Shown in pieces: positions 41,001 through 47,513 of a stretch of DNA of 64,000 nucleotides. The DNA comes from Balanoglossus misakiensis. Taxonomy: Eukaryota > Hemichordata. Numbering within the stretch: the first letter of the stretch is position 1; each line of letters begins with the position of its first letter. Where the stretch lies: positions 4,340,001 to 4,404,000 of the forward strand of contig CM082585.2 of NCBI GenBank assembly GCA_040954595.2. The letters run 5' to 3'. The notes beneath the pieces are model-generated. The model worked only from the letters and a program-made list of their open reading frames with translations, was not told where the DNA came from and searched no databases. The position numbers and the translations under genes are program-made.

Positions 41001-43792
41001 CACCCAAACACGTCGTCTCATCATTTTCACAATCTTGGACTCCGTCACAAAGCTTGTAGTTTGGAATACACGATCCGTCACTGCAACGAAATTCCTCGTG
41101 ACCACATGCTATAAAAATACAAGAGTATACCATTAATCCCTAACCCGAACTCTGACCAGGCGAACTCCGGTCAATGAAACAACCCCAAGATTTCTGAAAT
41201 TACTATATCAAACTGGATGAAGCATGCAGTGTATATATCTAAACAGTGAGACATATACCACATGTAACTCCAAAATACTGTCAAAAATGGATATAGCCAT
41301 TATACCACTAAAGATAGAGTAGTGAGCTCACAACGTTATTGCATTAAAAGAAAACGAACTGTTTCACGTAACATTATATTGCTAATTTGCATTTTTAAAC
41401 ACATTTTTAAAAATTATGGCCCATTCGGTTCATATCTGGTGACAGCTGGGTTGCACAGTTTTGTAGTAAATCAAGGCTACAACAAACTTGGTAATGCGCC
41501 TGTTTATCACCCCTCCCAATGTCTTAGAAGGAAACAGACCACACACGCATGTGCCTCATCAATGAATCCCAGGAAATCAATATCACTGTGGTTATTGAGG
41601 CACGATCAATATTTAATATTAATGCATCGTACATACTTCACCAGCATCTAAGTAATGCAATTTTCCACTGTTCAATGTTAAATTCAAAATGTGGTCACTA
41701 CCCAGAGAAAAATGATAGTGCGAAAATAAATGTAAGCTTTAGATTAATTCTCTTGTATACACATTCACACGTTCATTGCACTAAATATTTCATTTATATA
41801 ATTCTCACTTTCGCATCCCTTTTCATCTTCGCCAGCCGTACAGTCACGGTAGTTGTCACATCGATAGCGACCAGGCAAGCATTTGTCATCCGGACAGATG
41901 AACCCACAAACTGGTGAAAGAATAATAGAAAAATTGAACTCGAATCATACATACGTTATACATGATATGCTGATGATCGGTTACACCATAAAACCCATAC
42001 AGTGTAAAAACCAGAAGGACACACACATTCATGTACATGCATACATACATACATACATACATACATACATACATACATACATACATACATACATACATAC
42101 ATACATACATACATACATACATACATACATACATACATACATACATACATACATACATACATACATACATACATACTTACATACATACATACATACATAC
42201 ATAAAATGAAGTTTTTTGTGAGTTATCTATTTGATTTCATTTATTACTGCATATACGACTCACGATCAAATGTTTGTCTCAATACCAATAATATCTAGAA
42301 ACAGTAATCAGTCTGCGAAATATTTTACTATTACTTTTTGAAACCGTACATACACTTGAAGCTATAGTCACGAAAATATGAAAAATGAATTTACATCTAC
42401 AGAAAAACAAGGTTGTCGCTCACCTACGCATGTGCTGTTGTCATCTTGTAACTCATAACCTTTGTTACATGCGCAGTAGAAAGATCCAATTGTATTTACA
42501 CAGATATGACTACATGTACCATTCATGGTTCCACATTCGTCGATATCTAAACGAGAAAAAACACCCAATCGATAAAAAGAAAAAAAGAAACAGAAACTGG
42601 TGTATATAAAATTTTACATTCACTAGTTAAATTTCCAATTAAAATTGTTCCTCTGTTTACTGATACGAGTTTCAAAAGATCAGTCAAGGTGGTCACATTT
42701 GGTCCCAATATAAGCCCAACCTGTTCCTGTTGACGAATGTTAATGTTTCAACATCCATCGCATATATCATTTTCTGTTTATCATAATTCAGGTGGATTTG
42801 TATGATATCGGCCATTTCAATATTGTTTCCTTCACGCAATGATCTACTTCAATAAACATTAGCTACGCTGCTCTGAGGTCACAATTCCCCCAACAGATCT
42901 CACCTTCGCACTGGTATGAACTTGGATCAGGTGTGAAGCCAGCTGGACAAGCGCATACTTCTTCATCATACGGCCCTATTGTCCACTTCTGTTCGCAGAG
43001 ATCCTGTCCGATTATGGACTGTGCCTGGTTAAAAAAACACGTTTGACATTTTCCAGTAATGCTGTTCTGTTTATCAACTAAAATGTGTTCTTTCCGTAAA
43101 ACATGTTTTAGCATATTGACCAATCACTGTGTGGAAAATACCTTTCATTCTTTACCATATTCAGTATAGTTTCCCCCGCTTGTTTTCTAAAATTTCTTGT
43201 TTTGTTTTAATGAATTGAAACTCGACATCTCCAAAAATAGAACAGCTTTGCGGAGACATACATTGTAATAGGAAAACATTTACTAATGTTTGTCATCAGC
43301 TTGATATTAAATTGTTTACAATTTTACTACAAAATAATATAGCTTCGTGAAAAAGTGAAAACACAAAATATACATGTGTCAAATGATCTGCGCATCTTGC
43401 AATTCGACAATGAACAAATGTTTGTACAGCAAAAACAAAGCAATTCTTAAAAAAACTTGGTTTGTCGGTGGAACGAAGTCTGTACATTTGAAATTCTTAC
43501 AGACACAAATTCAATCTGGTAACACAATGAATGTGTCTGGTGTAAAATATCAACTCAAAAACCAAAACGCAAATACATAAATCAGTGGCATTAATGTTGC
43601 AACTTAATTACTGTAATTTGTGTTTAAATTCTTGTATATTTTGCGCGTCAGTTAATTAATTAACGATACTGTAAGAGAACGTCACAGGCTTTTTATTTAA
43701 ATTGTATGATGTAAACATATTCTTACCTTGCACGGGAAAGTAATTGCAATTACCAGTAAAAGTGTACAAACACACGCACGAAACTTTTCCAT
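14264..43792 (-). CDS. Receptor gene B: complete 43-exon mosaic LRR-7TM receptor with kinase-derived tail
   Basis: This gene was assembled by hand from 43 minus-strand exons, each bounded by AG and GT. Their lengths sum to 7608 nt, an exact multiple of three, and every junction phase agrees, giving about 2535 residues. A signal peptide starts the protein. The order of modules is EGF-like, EGF, six LDLa, F-type lectin, EGF-like, EGF, C-type lectin, two Cys-rich modules, CUB, an unnamed module, two CUB, two C-type-lectin-like modules, seven LDLa, LRR N-cap, LRRs, 7TM and a kinase-like tail. LDLa plus LRR plus 7TM is the plan of the LGR/RXFP and molluscan GRL101 receptors (class A GPCRs), so it is probably a plasma-membrane G-protein-coupled receptor. 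The added lectin and CUB modules suggest glycan or protein recognition; the ligand is unknown. Nearly all ectodomain introns are phase 1, the signature of exon shuffling. Small or unusual exons could have been missed. Confidence 0.85.
14535..14600. repeat. Short palindromes around TCTAGA
   Basis: GGTAGTTCTAGAACTACC is a perfect 18-bp palindrome and a second partial copy follows within 25 bp. It lies in the last intron of gene B and may be the edge of a small foldback element. Confidence 0.5.
15752..15854. mobile_element. Foldback (hairpin) element with GC-rich loop
   Basis: Arms of about 43 bp (15752-15794 and 15812-15854) are inverted copies of one another with few mismatches. They flank a GC-rich loop containing TCGGGCATGCGGCCC. 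No coding capacity is present, and similar hairpins occur at 31927, 39716 and 50962. Confidence 0.7.
16158..16416. repeat. Minisatellite of about 30 bp units
   Basis: Eight full and one partial unit of a roughly 29-30 bp sequence with the core GGGTAACCCCTATTGAG and a CATTTCAAAAT lead occur in tandem. The array is in the intron right after the kinase-like exon of gene B. The much shorter intron in gene C has no such array. Confidence 0.9.
16518..16747 (-). CDS. Gene B exon 42: kinase-like alpha-D/alpha-E and catalytic-loop segment
   Basis: The exon encodes about 77 cytoplasmic residues directly after the 7TM exon. The stretch [20 protein letters not shown] followed by TLHNN and EIVLV matches the alpha-E helix, catalytic loop and beta-7 of Ser/Thr/Tyr kinases (LHxxG-HRD-xxxx-NxLV). 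The catalytic Asp position is Asn (HNN). No glycine loop or VAIK lysine is encoded upstream, because fewer than 410 bp of intron separate this exon from the 7TM exon. It is therefore a truncated pseudokinase segment. It enters in phase 1 and leaves in phase 0 with a GTAAGT donor. Confidence 0.8.
16957..17030. repeat. (GAAA)n microsatellite
   Basis: A long AAGA tetranucleotide run lies in the intron just after the 7TM exon. Reading through it gives an artificial Phe/Leu/Ser-rich tail. Confidence 0.9.
17149..18176 (-). CDS. Gene B exon 41: hinge and complete seven-transmembrane domain
   Basis: One 1028-nt exon encodes the hinge and all seven helices. The hinge has YCC and a [15 protein letters not shown] motif, as in LGR/RXFP/glycoprotein-hormone receptors. 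Class A marks are visible: GNAFVIV in TM1, NLAISD in TM2, ERF in place of DRY after TM3, CCWVP in TM6 and NPVLYT in TM7. The third loop is rich in basic and Ser residues ([13 protein letters not shown]). The exon enters in phase 2 from the last LRR and ends in phase 1 after DPT. A single-exon 7TM with LRR exons in front is the LGR gene plan. Residues are about 2065-2407 of protein B. Confidence 0.93.
18755..18826 (-). CDS. Gene B exon 40: leucine-rich repeat
   Basis: A 72-nt exon, phase 2 at both ends, encodes one 24-residue LRR ([20 protein letters not shown]). It is the last repeat before the hinge and is more irregular than the others. Confidence 0.8.
18996..19067 (-). CDS. Gene B exon 39: leucine-rich repeat
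   Basis: A 72-nt phase 2-2 exon encodes one [23 protein letters not shown]. The spacing and the F-x-G-L motif are typical of extracellular LRRs. Confidence 0.85.
19271..19342 (-). CDS. Gene B exon 38: leucine-rich repeat
   Basis: A 72-nt phase 2-2 exon encodes one [23 protein letters not shown]. It matches gene C exon 38. Confidence 0.85.
19501..19572 (-). CDS. Gene B exon 37: leucine-rich repeat
   Basis: A 72-nt phase 2-2 exon encodes one [23 protein letters not shown]. Confidence 0.85.
19667..20402. repeat. Long (CATA)n microsatellite with AGAA variants
   Basis: About 0.73 kb of CATA units has blocks of CAGA and AGAAATAC variants. It fills the intron between LRR exons 37 and 36. Gene C has a shorter CATA plus TGAA array in the same intron. 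The long open frames it creates in all phases are artefacts. Confidence 0.97.
20423..20491 (-). CDS. Gene B exon 36: first leucine-rich repeat
   Basis: A 69-nt phase 2-2 exon encodes a 23-residue repeat ([20 protein letters not shown]) after the LRR N-cap. Confidence 0.8.
20643..20745 (-). CDS. Gene B exon 35: LRR N-terminal cap
   Basis: The exon encodes [19 protein letters not shown] and IEEIPPSL, the Cys-rich LRRNT motif that caps extracellular LRRs. It enters in phase 1 and leaves in phase 2, which switches the gene from the shuffled phase-1 modules to the LRR phase-2 repeats. Confidence 0.88.
20840..20956 (-). CDS. Gene B exon 34: LDLa module
   Basis: The exon encodes an LDLa repeat ([29 protein letters not shown]). 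It is 117 nt, symmetric phase 1. Its position just before the LRR cap resembles the single LDLa of RXFP receptors. Confidence 0.88.
21359..21475 (-). CDS. Gene B exon 33: LDLa module
   Basis: The exon encodes an LDLa repeat with [20 protein letters not shown] and a final DNC. It is symmetric phase 1, 117 nt. Confidence 0.88.
21796..22092 (-). CDS. Gene B exon 32: two LDLa modules in one exon
   Basis: This 297-nt exon encodes an LDLa repeat ([18 protein letters not shown]), a linker, and a second LDLa-like repeat ([20 protein letters not shown], then [11 protein letters not shown]). The second has an altered acidic cluster. Both ends are phase 1. The same fused exon is in gene C. Confidence 0.85.
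22266..22382 (-). CDS. Gene B exon 31: LDLa module
   Basis: The exon encodes an LDLa repeat with [16 protein letters not shown]. It is symmetric phase 1, 117 nt. Confidence 0.88.
22737..22856 (-). CDS. Gene B exon 30: LDLa module
   Basis: The exon encodes an LDLa repeat ([29 protein letters not shown]). It is symmetric phase 1, 120 nt. Confidence 0.88.
23297..23416 (-). CDS. Gene B exon 29: LDLa module
   Basis: The exon encodes an LDLa repeat ([29 protein letters not shown]) with a full acidic cluster. It is symmetric phase 1, 120 nt. Confidence 0.9.
23548..23955 (-). CDS. Gene B exon 28: divergent C-type-lectin-like module
   Basis: One 408-nt exon encodes about 136 residues starting [17 protein letters not shown]. 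Spaced Trp, Cys and hydrophobic positions recall a C-type lectin fold, and the ending [13 protein letters not shown] resembles its last strand. No EPN/QPD or WND sugar-binding motif is visible. It is symmetric phase 1 and well conserved in gene C. The fold assignment is an inference. Confidence 0.75.
24293..24504 (-). CDS. Gene B exon 27: C-type lectin 2, third exon (QPD and WHD motifs)
   Basis: The exon continues the C-type lectin fold of exons 25-26. It carries LDQPDG followed by FELC, then NHWHDIPC and FICK. QPD is the galactose-type motif of C-type lectins, and WHD stands in the WND position. It enters in phase 2 and leaves in phase 1. Confidence 0.88.
24868..24937 (-). CDS. Gene B exon 26: C-type lectin 2, middle exon
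   Basis: This 70-nt exon encodes [20 protein letters not shown] and ends within a Trp codon, the long-loop WxDG region of a C-type lectin. It goes from phase 1 to phase 2. Confidence 0.85.
25052..25264 (-). CDS. Gene B exon 25: C-type lectin 2, first exon
   Basis: The exon encodes [34 protein letters not shown] and DADESEFI, the classic first half of a C-type lectin domain. It is symmetric phase 1, 213 nt. Confidence 0.9.
   Translation of the reverse strand, partial: ATVVQKESRTGFAGTATSSTHRRLHWHGMRLKQSVPKRAVILLAFWMQMNPNSLHMHWRDYGGMVTRPPT
26029..26457 (-). CDS. Gene B exon 24: CUB module 3
   Basis: A single 429-nt exon encodes a CUB-like domain. Visible marks are [46 protein letters not shown] and STMYVEFSG. 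It is symmetric phase 1 and highly conserved in gene C. CUB domains commonly mediate protein or glycan binding. Confidence 0.88.
26562..26954 (-). CDS. Gene B exon 23: CUB module 2
   Basis: A single 393-nt exon encodes a CUB domain: [43 protein letters not shown] and GRGFSAHYY. It is symmetric phase 1. Confidence 0.9.
27102..27152. repeat. (GTT)n trinucleotide repeat
   Basis: An imperfect TTG/TTC tract lies in the intron between exons 23 and 22 of gene B. Confidence 0.8.
27422..27613 (-). CDS. Gene B exon 22: second half of an unnamed beta-rich module
   Basis: The exon encodes [20 protein letters not shown], then PGQTVTTEY and YRIPLQAIL. It directly continues exon 21 and is the same length in gene C. 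I do not recognise a named domain. A GTATGT donor closes it in phase 1. Confidence 0.72.
27724..28805. mobile_element. piggyBac-like nonautonomous element (TTAA-flanked)
   Basis: The element begins with GGTGGCATTGCATGAAA and ends with the perfect inverted 17 bp TTTCATGCAATGCCACC. It is flanked by TTAA at 27720-27723 and 28806-28809, the target duplication of piggyBac-family elements. It contains a large internal palindrome and no transposase. The same intron of gene C has one uninterrupted TTAA at the matching place (about 59350), which is the empty site. Confidence 0.88.
27966..28316. repeat. Large internal palindrome of the piggyBac-like element
   Basis: Inverted arms of about 150 bp begin with CAAAGTCTCTCTCTCGCTG on the left and end with its approximate complement on the right. 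They meet near 28140 and could form a long hairpin. Confidence 0.8.
29290..29616 (-). CDS. Gene B exon 21: first half of an unnamed beta-rich module
   Basis: The exon encodes about 109 residues including [45 protein letters not shown] and [12 protein letters not shown]. The alternating hydrophobic pattern suggests a beta sandwich, and I know similar GDFIG-ending extracellular modules only as unnamed repeats in invertebrate proteins. It is symmetric phase 1, 327 nt, and gene C keeps the same length. Confidence 0.8.
29900..29993 (-). CDS. Gene B exon 20: CUB module 1, third exon
   Basis: The exon encodes [20 protein letters not shown], the final strands of a CUB domain. It enters in phase 0 and leaves in phase 1, 94 nt. 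Confidence 0.82.
30308..30462 (-). CDS. Gene B exon 19: CUB module 1, second exon
   Basis: The exon encodes [24 protein letters not shown] and [10 protein letters not shown], the core of a CUB domain. It goes from phase 1 to phase 0, 155 nt. Confidence 0.87.
30964..31083 (-). CDS. Gene B exon 18: CUB module 1, first exon
   Basis: The exon encodes [13 protein letters not shown] and [11 protein letters not shown], the start of a CUB domain including the C-x-W motif. It is symmetric phase 1, 120 nt. Confidence 0.85.
31570..31680 (-). CDS. Gene B exon 17: small Cys-rich module
   Basis: The exon encodes [18 protein letters not shown] and SFSDTC with four cysteines. It is probably half of an EGF-like unit with exon 16. 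It is symmetric phase 1 with a GTAAGT donor. Confidence 0.78.
31927..32118. mobile_element. Foldback (hairpin) element
   Basis: Arms at about 31927-32010 and 32025-32118 are inverted copies (ACAGAACCCCATG... against ...CATGGGGTTCTGT) around a loop with CTCGCTGTCGCTCG. It lies in the exon 17/16 intron of gene B. The corresponding intron of gene C is about 500 bp shorter in this stretch. Confidence 0.8.
32546..32683 (-). CDS. Gene B exon 16: six-cysteine EGF-like module
   Basis: The exon encodes [19 protein letters not shown] and [15 protein letters not shown], with six cysteines in EGF-like spacing. It is symmetric phase 1, 138 nt. Confidence 0.82.
33064..33140 (-). CDS. Gene B exon 15: C-type lectin 1, second exon
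   Basis: The exon encodes [20 protein letters not shown] and CEQAT, the last third of a C-type lectin domain; WLD stands in the WND position. It enters in phase 2 and leaves in phase 1. Confidence 0.87.
33566..33857 (-). CDS. Gene B exon 14: C-type lectin 1, first exon
   Basis: The exon encodes [30 protein letters not shown] and [16 protein letters not shown], which is the body of a C-type lectin domain with EPT near the mannose-type EPN position. The chosen GTACGT donor gives phase 2, which fits exon 15. Confidence 0.87.
34897..35025 (-). CDS. Gene B exon 13: calcium-binding EGF module
   Basis: The exon starts DINEC and continues [20 protein letters not shown], a calcium-binding EGF signature with the hydroxylation-site pattern. 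It is symmetric phase 1, 129 nt. Confidence 0.9.
35408..35515 (-). CDS. Gene B exon 12: Cys-rich EGF-like module
   Basis: The exon encodes [20 protein letters not shown] then FCCDGYQ and a last Cys, six cysteines in a compact EGF-like arrangement. It is symmetric phase 1, 108 nt. Confidence 0.78.
35961..36164 (-). CDS. Gene B exon 11: F-type lectin, second half
   Basis: The exon encodes [39 protein letters not shown] and VYG, the second half of an F-type lectin (fucolectin tachylectin-4/pentraxin-1) domain. It is symmetric phase 1, 204 nt. Confidence 0.9.
36439..36654 (-). CDS. Gene B exon 10: F-type lectin, first half
   Basis: The exon encodes [43 protein letters not shown] and TNREGCC. 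The overall pattern is a clear F-type lectin. The fucose-binding His of the usual CTHT motif is Phe here (CTFT) and the RxD Asp is Gly, so fucose binding by the canonical site is doubtful. An alternative acceptor 6 nt downstream is possible. Confidence 0.88.
37063..37173 (-). CDS. Gene B exon 9: LDLa module
   Basis: The exon encodes an LDLa repeat ([29 protein letters not shown]) with the full acidic cluster. It is symmetric phase 1, 111 nt. Confidence 0.9.
37495..37614 (-). CDS. Gene B exon 8: LDLa module
   Basis: The exon encodes an LDLa repeat ([32 protein letters not shown]). It is symmetric phase 1, 120 nt. Confidence 0.88.
37646..37828. mobile_element. Small TTAA-flanked miniature element
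   Basis: Near-perfect terminal inverted repeats (AGGTATACGGTCACCT on the left, AGGTGACCGTATATCT on the right) are flanked by TTAA at 37642-37645 and 37829-37832. The element is about 183 bp with no coding capacity, in the intron between exons 8 and 7 of gene B. This fits a piggyBac-type miniature element. Confidence 0.72.
38296..38400 (-). CDS. Gene B exon 7: LDLa module (triplicated unit, copy 3)
   Basis: The exon encodes [20 protein letters not shown] and CENDETTC. It is nearly identical to exons 5 and 6 and carries matching intron flanks. It is symmetric phase 1, 105 nt. Confidence 0.87.
38565..38940. repeat. Two-copy intronic tandem repeat of about 230 bp
   Basis: The block containing GGGACCAAAAT, ACTCATTAATT and TGCATACCTAATTC-like sequence at 38581-38710 recurs at 38811-38940. 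It has no coding signal. Confidence 0.7.
39425..39529 (-). CDS. Gene B exon 6: LDLa module (triplicated unit, copy 2)
   Basis: The exon encodes [20 protein letters not shown] and CENDETTC. It is the most diverged of the three copies (SDR for SDG). It is symmetric phase 1, 105 nt. Confidence 0.87.
39716..39864. mobile_element. Foldback (hairpin) element
   Basis: Arms 39716-39783 and 39799-39864 are inverted copies (AGAATCTCACACTCCCAAGG against its complement) around a CTCGCCTGCGGCTCC loop. Related TCCCACACTC palindromes recur at 40301-40380. It sits between LDLa exons 6 and 5. Confidence 0.8.
40301..40380. repeat. Palindromic TCCCACACT sequences
   Basis: AGTGTGGGATCAATTTGATC is followed by its approximate complement, then a second inverted CACACTCC/GGAGTGTG pair. 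The motif resembles the arms of the hairpin at 39716, so the two may delimit one composite insertion. Confidence 0.55.
41004..41108 (-). CDS. Gene B exon 5: LDLa module (triplicated unit, copy 1)
   Basis: The exon encodes [20 protein letters not shown] and CENDETTC. It is symmetric phase 1, 105 nt. The donor GTGAGC and both intron flanks are shared with exons 6 and 7. Confidence 0.88.
41809..41910 (-). CDS. Gene B exon 4: LDLa module
   Basis: The exon encodes an LDLa repeat ([33 protein letters not shown]). It is symmetric phase 1, 102 nt, the counterpart of gene A exon 4. Confidence 0.88.
42038..42203. repeat. (CATA)n microsatellite
   Basis: About 165 bp of CATA units lie in the intron between exons 4 and 3 of gene B. 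The equivalent intron of gene A (4079-4534) has none. Confidence 0.96.
42424..42546 (-). CDS. Gene B exon 3: calcium-binding EGF module
   Basis: The exon encodes [33 protein letters not shown] and DDNSTC. All six cysteines are present, in contrast to gene A. It is symmetric phase 1, 123 nt. Confidence 0.9.
42904..43024 (-). CDS. Gene B exon 2: Cys-rich EGF-like module
   Basis: The exon encodes [20 protein letters not shown] and [16 protein letters not shown]. It goes from phase 0 to phase 1, 121 nt. Confidence 0.85.
43727..43792 (-). CDS. Gene B exon 1: start codon and signal peptide
   Basis: The exon encodes [20 protein letters not shown] then CK, a typical secretory signal. The ATG is the only one in the exon and aligns with that of gene A. 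A GTAAGA donor follows in phase 0. Confidence 0.85.
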
Positions 43793-46700
43793 GTCTAACG
43801 CGAAGTACCAACGGTTGGCATCTCAATCTCAAAGAATGTTGGTTCGCACGATATGTGTAAAGTTACTACTCGGAGCCTGTTTCCCAACTGCGGAGTTTGA
43901 CTACTTGGCCAAAACATATCAACTGTAGCTAACCAAATGTCGCCTGTATAAATTAAAACACCGACCAGTAGCTGCTGTAATACTTATCAATTGCATCTTC
44001 TTATTTGCTTTATGGAGACACTGCTAGAATGAGAAACCCGTCGCCAGGGGCGCTTCTCCCGCCTCGAGCAACATGGTTTACCATATTAATATATATCATT
44101 TGTGATTGCCAGTATGTATATGTATAGGTATGGTAAGAACTACCTCTTTGATATCTGACAGTATATCCAGCACTGTCTGGCACACCTCCCACTAATTCGT
44201 AAATCAACAATTTTCATTTATGTTACGAAACTCAACTACTGTGACACGAGAAAGACACCTGTTAGGGTATATAAGATCAAGTTCAGGCAAATTCTTTACA
44301 GAAGATCGATTGGTAAACAGTAACGCTTTGGTCAACCTATCTTCAGTTCTCTCCGTTCAGGTGCTTAGGCGATGTCGTCACTGTGACCTGTTTTGTTTCT
44401 GGTAGGGGTTTGTTGTCTGTCGCGTGATATCGGTTTGTGAAAAATTTCTATAGCCTAAGCCCCACTCATATCTAATGCCAAGAGCTTCTAGACAACTTAC
44501 AAAAGATATTCAACCCACACCTAGTTCAATCAATGCCGAATGTCACAAAACGCGTGGTTCAGGTAATGGAAAGTCGTTTAAAGTTTAAACACAAAGCCTG
44601 TGGGTCGTCTTTCTAATCGCAAATGAACTGTACAACAAGATTTATCTTCTCAGAACTACACGAAAAAGAATTGGCATATGCATCCAAGATTGTTGAAATT
44701 GTGCCTAAAATTCTATACAGGGGCAGTTTGTGAAGTTGTATGGTCAAACCTCCCGGGCGGGAAAAAGGTATCTGTACCGATGCTTTGGATGTAGTATGTC
44801 ACTTTGAATGATACAGATTGGGGCATGTTGACAATTGAATGAGTCTATTCTTTCGAATGAAACAGATTTTTTTTCAATTTGAAACACGTGTACCTTTGCT
44901 TACCATTTAATTTATTAACACTATTTACTGACAAACTAAATGAAACGTATCTCCGAGGGCTTTCAAGGCAACAAATAGGTCTAAAGGATTCATTCTACTT
45001 GTACCGCTATTTATGGGATTCGAAAAGTTTCTGCGTTTGACAGCAACTGAAATTTTCAGACAATAGATGTAAAAGTTATTAATTGAGACACTGTTATCAA
45101 TGCCAATTAATCCAACATGCTTGGGATTAGTTTCCTGTAGAATAATATGAATGCTTCACATTTTGATAAGCTTTTCGAAAACCTGACATGTACATTTTGC
45201 ACACTTTTCGTCATTTAAAGCAAAAAGCATAAAAGATAAGCTTGTATTCGAGGCCAACATATTGTCGTGTACGAAGTAAGATTAAGACGGGTCTGTCTGT
45301 GATACACTTTTCCAGGGTCGACATTTAATGACATAGAATGACCAAACAGCCATCCTTGAAACTAATGGATGAAAGGGAAAAAACTGAAAGGTGAGATTAG
45401 AGTTTCTTAAAAAAACTGCAGTACGATAGCATGTGTAGCATGATTAATATTTAAGGAACATTCACCGTAAGTTTTGGTTATCTTTTTCATATTTTTCTGT
45501 TTGCCATGAAAAATATTTGAATGAATACATGTCTGTCGAAGAACGGGCAGTGAATGAATAACTAAGTAACTAAATAAACGAACAAACAAACAAGCAAAGG
45601 AACGAACGAATGAATGAATGAATGAGCGTGGACAGCAGAGATGAACATGTGAACAATCAGTCTATTTCTGTTGTTCTTGCTGCTGCTGCTGAACGGGACA
45701 ATTTTGTTTTGAGTTGGGTCTCAATACGAATGTTGTGTTGTATCAGCACATTTTTGCACAAAATGGACTTTTCATACATCATCACATCACATCACTAATG
45801 TAAAGAAAACAATTTGTTTTTATTTGTTTGTAATGACCCTTTTTGACGAGAAAATGGCCAAAATGATTTTTTTTTCTTGAGCAGCTAATGCTAAAAAGAC
45901 TGATTTTGGAATCAGCTCCTTGCTACAAAATGGACTCTCCAAACATCACCAGATCTGTGAATATGACGAACATAGTTTATATTTTTTTCTTCTAAAATTA
46001 CCTAATTAGGCAAAAATGACCAAAGTGGCAATTTTGTCCAGTGTGGGGTCAGTAAAATTGCTTTTTTGATAGTCACCGCACAGGTTTTTATAGTATGGAC
46101 ATTTAACTACTCATTAGATCACCGAAAGTGAAGAAAACAGTATGCTTAAATGAGGTCAATAAGAATCAGCACCAATTCTCCACTCACTTTCTAACATACG
46201 TGTATGTATTTCTCACTCTGCAGTTGCAAAGAGATATACTATCAAGATAAAGACTCGTTGAAGTAATAAATAGTGGGAATAAGTAAAGACTTTATTGCCT
46301 ACAACACACAGATGTCTAGGTGTATAAAAGAAATCAATGCTCTGAACCGCGAATTAAAAGTATGCTAAATAAGCTAGATAAATATCCAGCACACAACATG
46401 ATCAATATTATCCAACGATCAAAGTGAAATGACATTATAATCTTCTCATTGGTTGTCGGTCATTGTCGAAAATTGTTAATCCATTGTTAGCATTTGAGGT
46501 GTTTCACTCCTAAGATCATGGCCAAATCAATGAGACCATTTATAAAGATTGTTACCACTAACTATTCCTATCTACACCAAATGCAATTCACGGGGAATGT
46601 AGTTAAATACTACCAAATATGTTCATTACATTGACATTCCCAGGCTCTGATAGTTGTTGAGCAATCGACTCCCAAATCGATTATTTTGTCACTTGGGTTA

Positions 46701-47357
46701 CCAAGGTTGTTTGACCTTTATACAATTAGAACTCGATGTTGATATATGAGTCATGAGAATTCATCGAAAATTGCAATTCTTTATTTAAATTGCATACTAA
46801 GTAAAATGCAGAACGTGACATCTGAATGAAATGCTTCTATTTCGGTGTGGGATGCCTCCAAGTGAAATGTAACAGTACAGTTGACAGGAAAAGACGTTGT
46901 TTTATGATTCCAGTTTACTTTGTATCAAGACAGACCAAACACTCAACGGACACTCAACGGACAACTGCTTTAAAAGGTGAAAGAACTAGATACTTATATA
47001 TGTTTGTAACATCTAAATTGGACAACGAACTATACTAGAGGAAACAGCACTACAATATTTTTAACATCTAAATAGAGAGAATGCGTAAATATTATCTTTA
47101 ACAATTTAAAATTTGTAGGAAATCAGTACCAATTTTAAAGAGTCAATATAAGTGATGATGTAATGAAAATACTGCCAACAATACATTTAAATACATGTAG
47201 TCGAAATTCTATTAGGAACTGGCGTTCGATTATAATAATATCATGATAAAAATTTTAAAAAGCCATTTTAAAGATTAATATGTTTACAGTTAAGAATTCA
47301 AACACCCGAAACTTGAAAAAAAAAACATTCCAGTACAGACGTACGTTACTAAACTTT
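43793..47357. other. Intergenic spacer between genes C and B
   Basis: No gene was recognised. The right part (46175-47357) is homologous to the gene B 3' flank, and most of the spacer (44530-47340) is present in inverted form at 1-2555. A short AACG/AATG tetranucleotide tract lies at about 45575-45630. Confidence 0.6.
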
Positions 47358-47513
47358 CTAGTTCAACTTTTGACTTTTCTTTGCACAGTCAACCAGTCGT
47401 GAAATCAGTCTTCCATAAGCCGTTATATCTTTGCTGTATGCTAACTTTTCGCCGATCTTCCCGATGATCTTTGATTTGCTGACATAGGACAGGAAAACTT
47501 TGCTGACGGTATT
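47358..47513 (-). CDS. Gene C exon 43: kinase-like tail, alpha-F region, and stop
   Basis: The exon encodes 51 residues and [14 protein letters not shown] stands at the DFG position (YVS here, DVS in gene B) and [20 protein letters not shown] is unchanged. It enters in phase 0. Confidence 0.78.
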   Translation of the reverse strand, partial: NTVSKVFLSYVSKSKIIGKIGEKLAYSKDITAYGRLISRLVDCAKKSQKLN

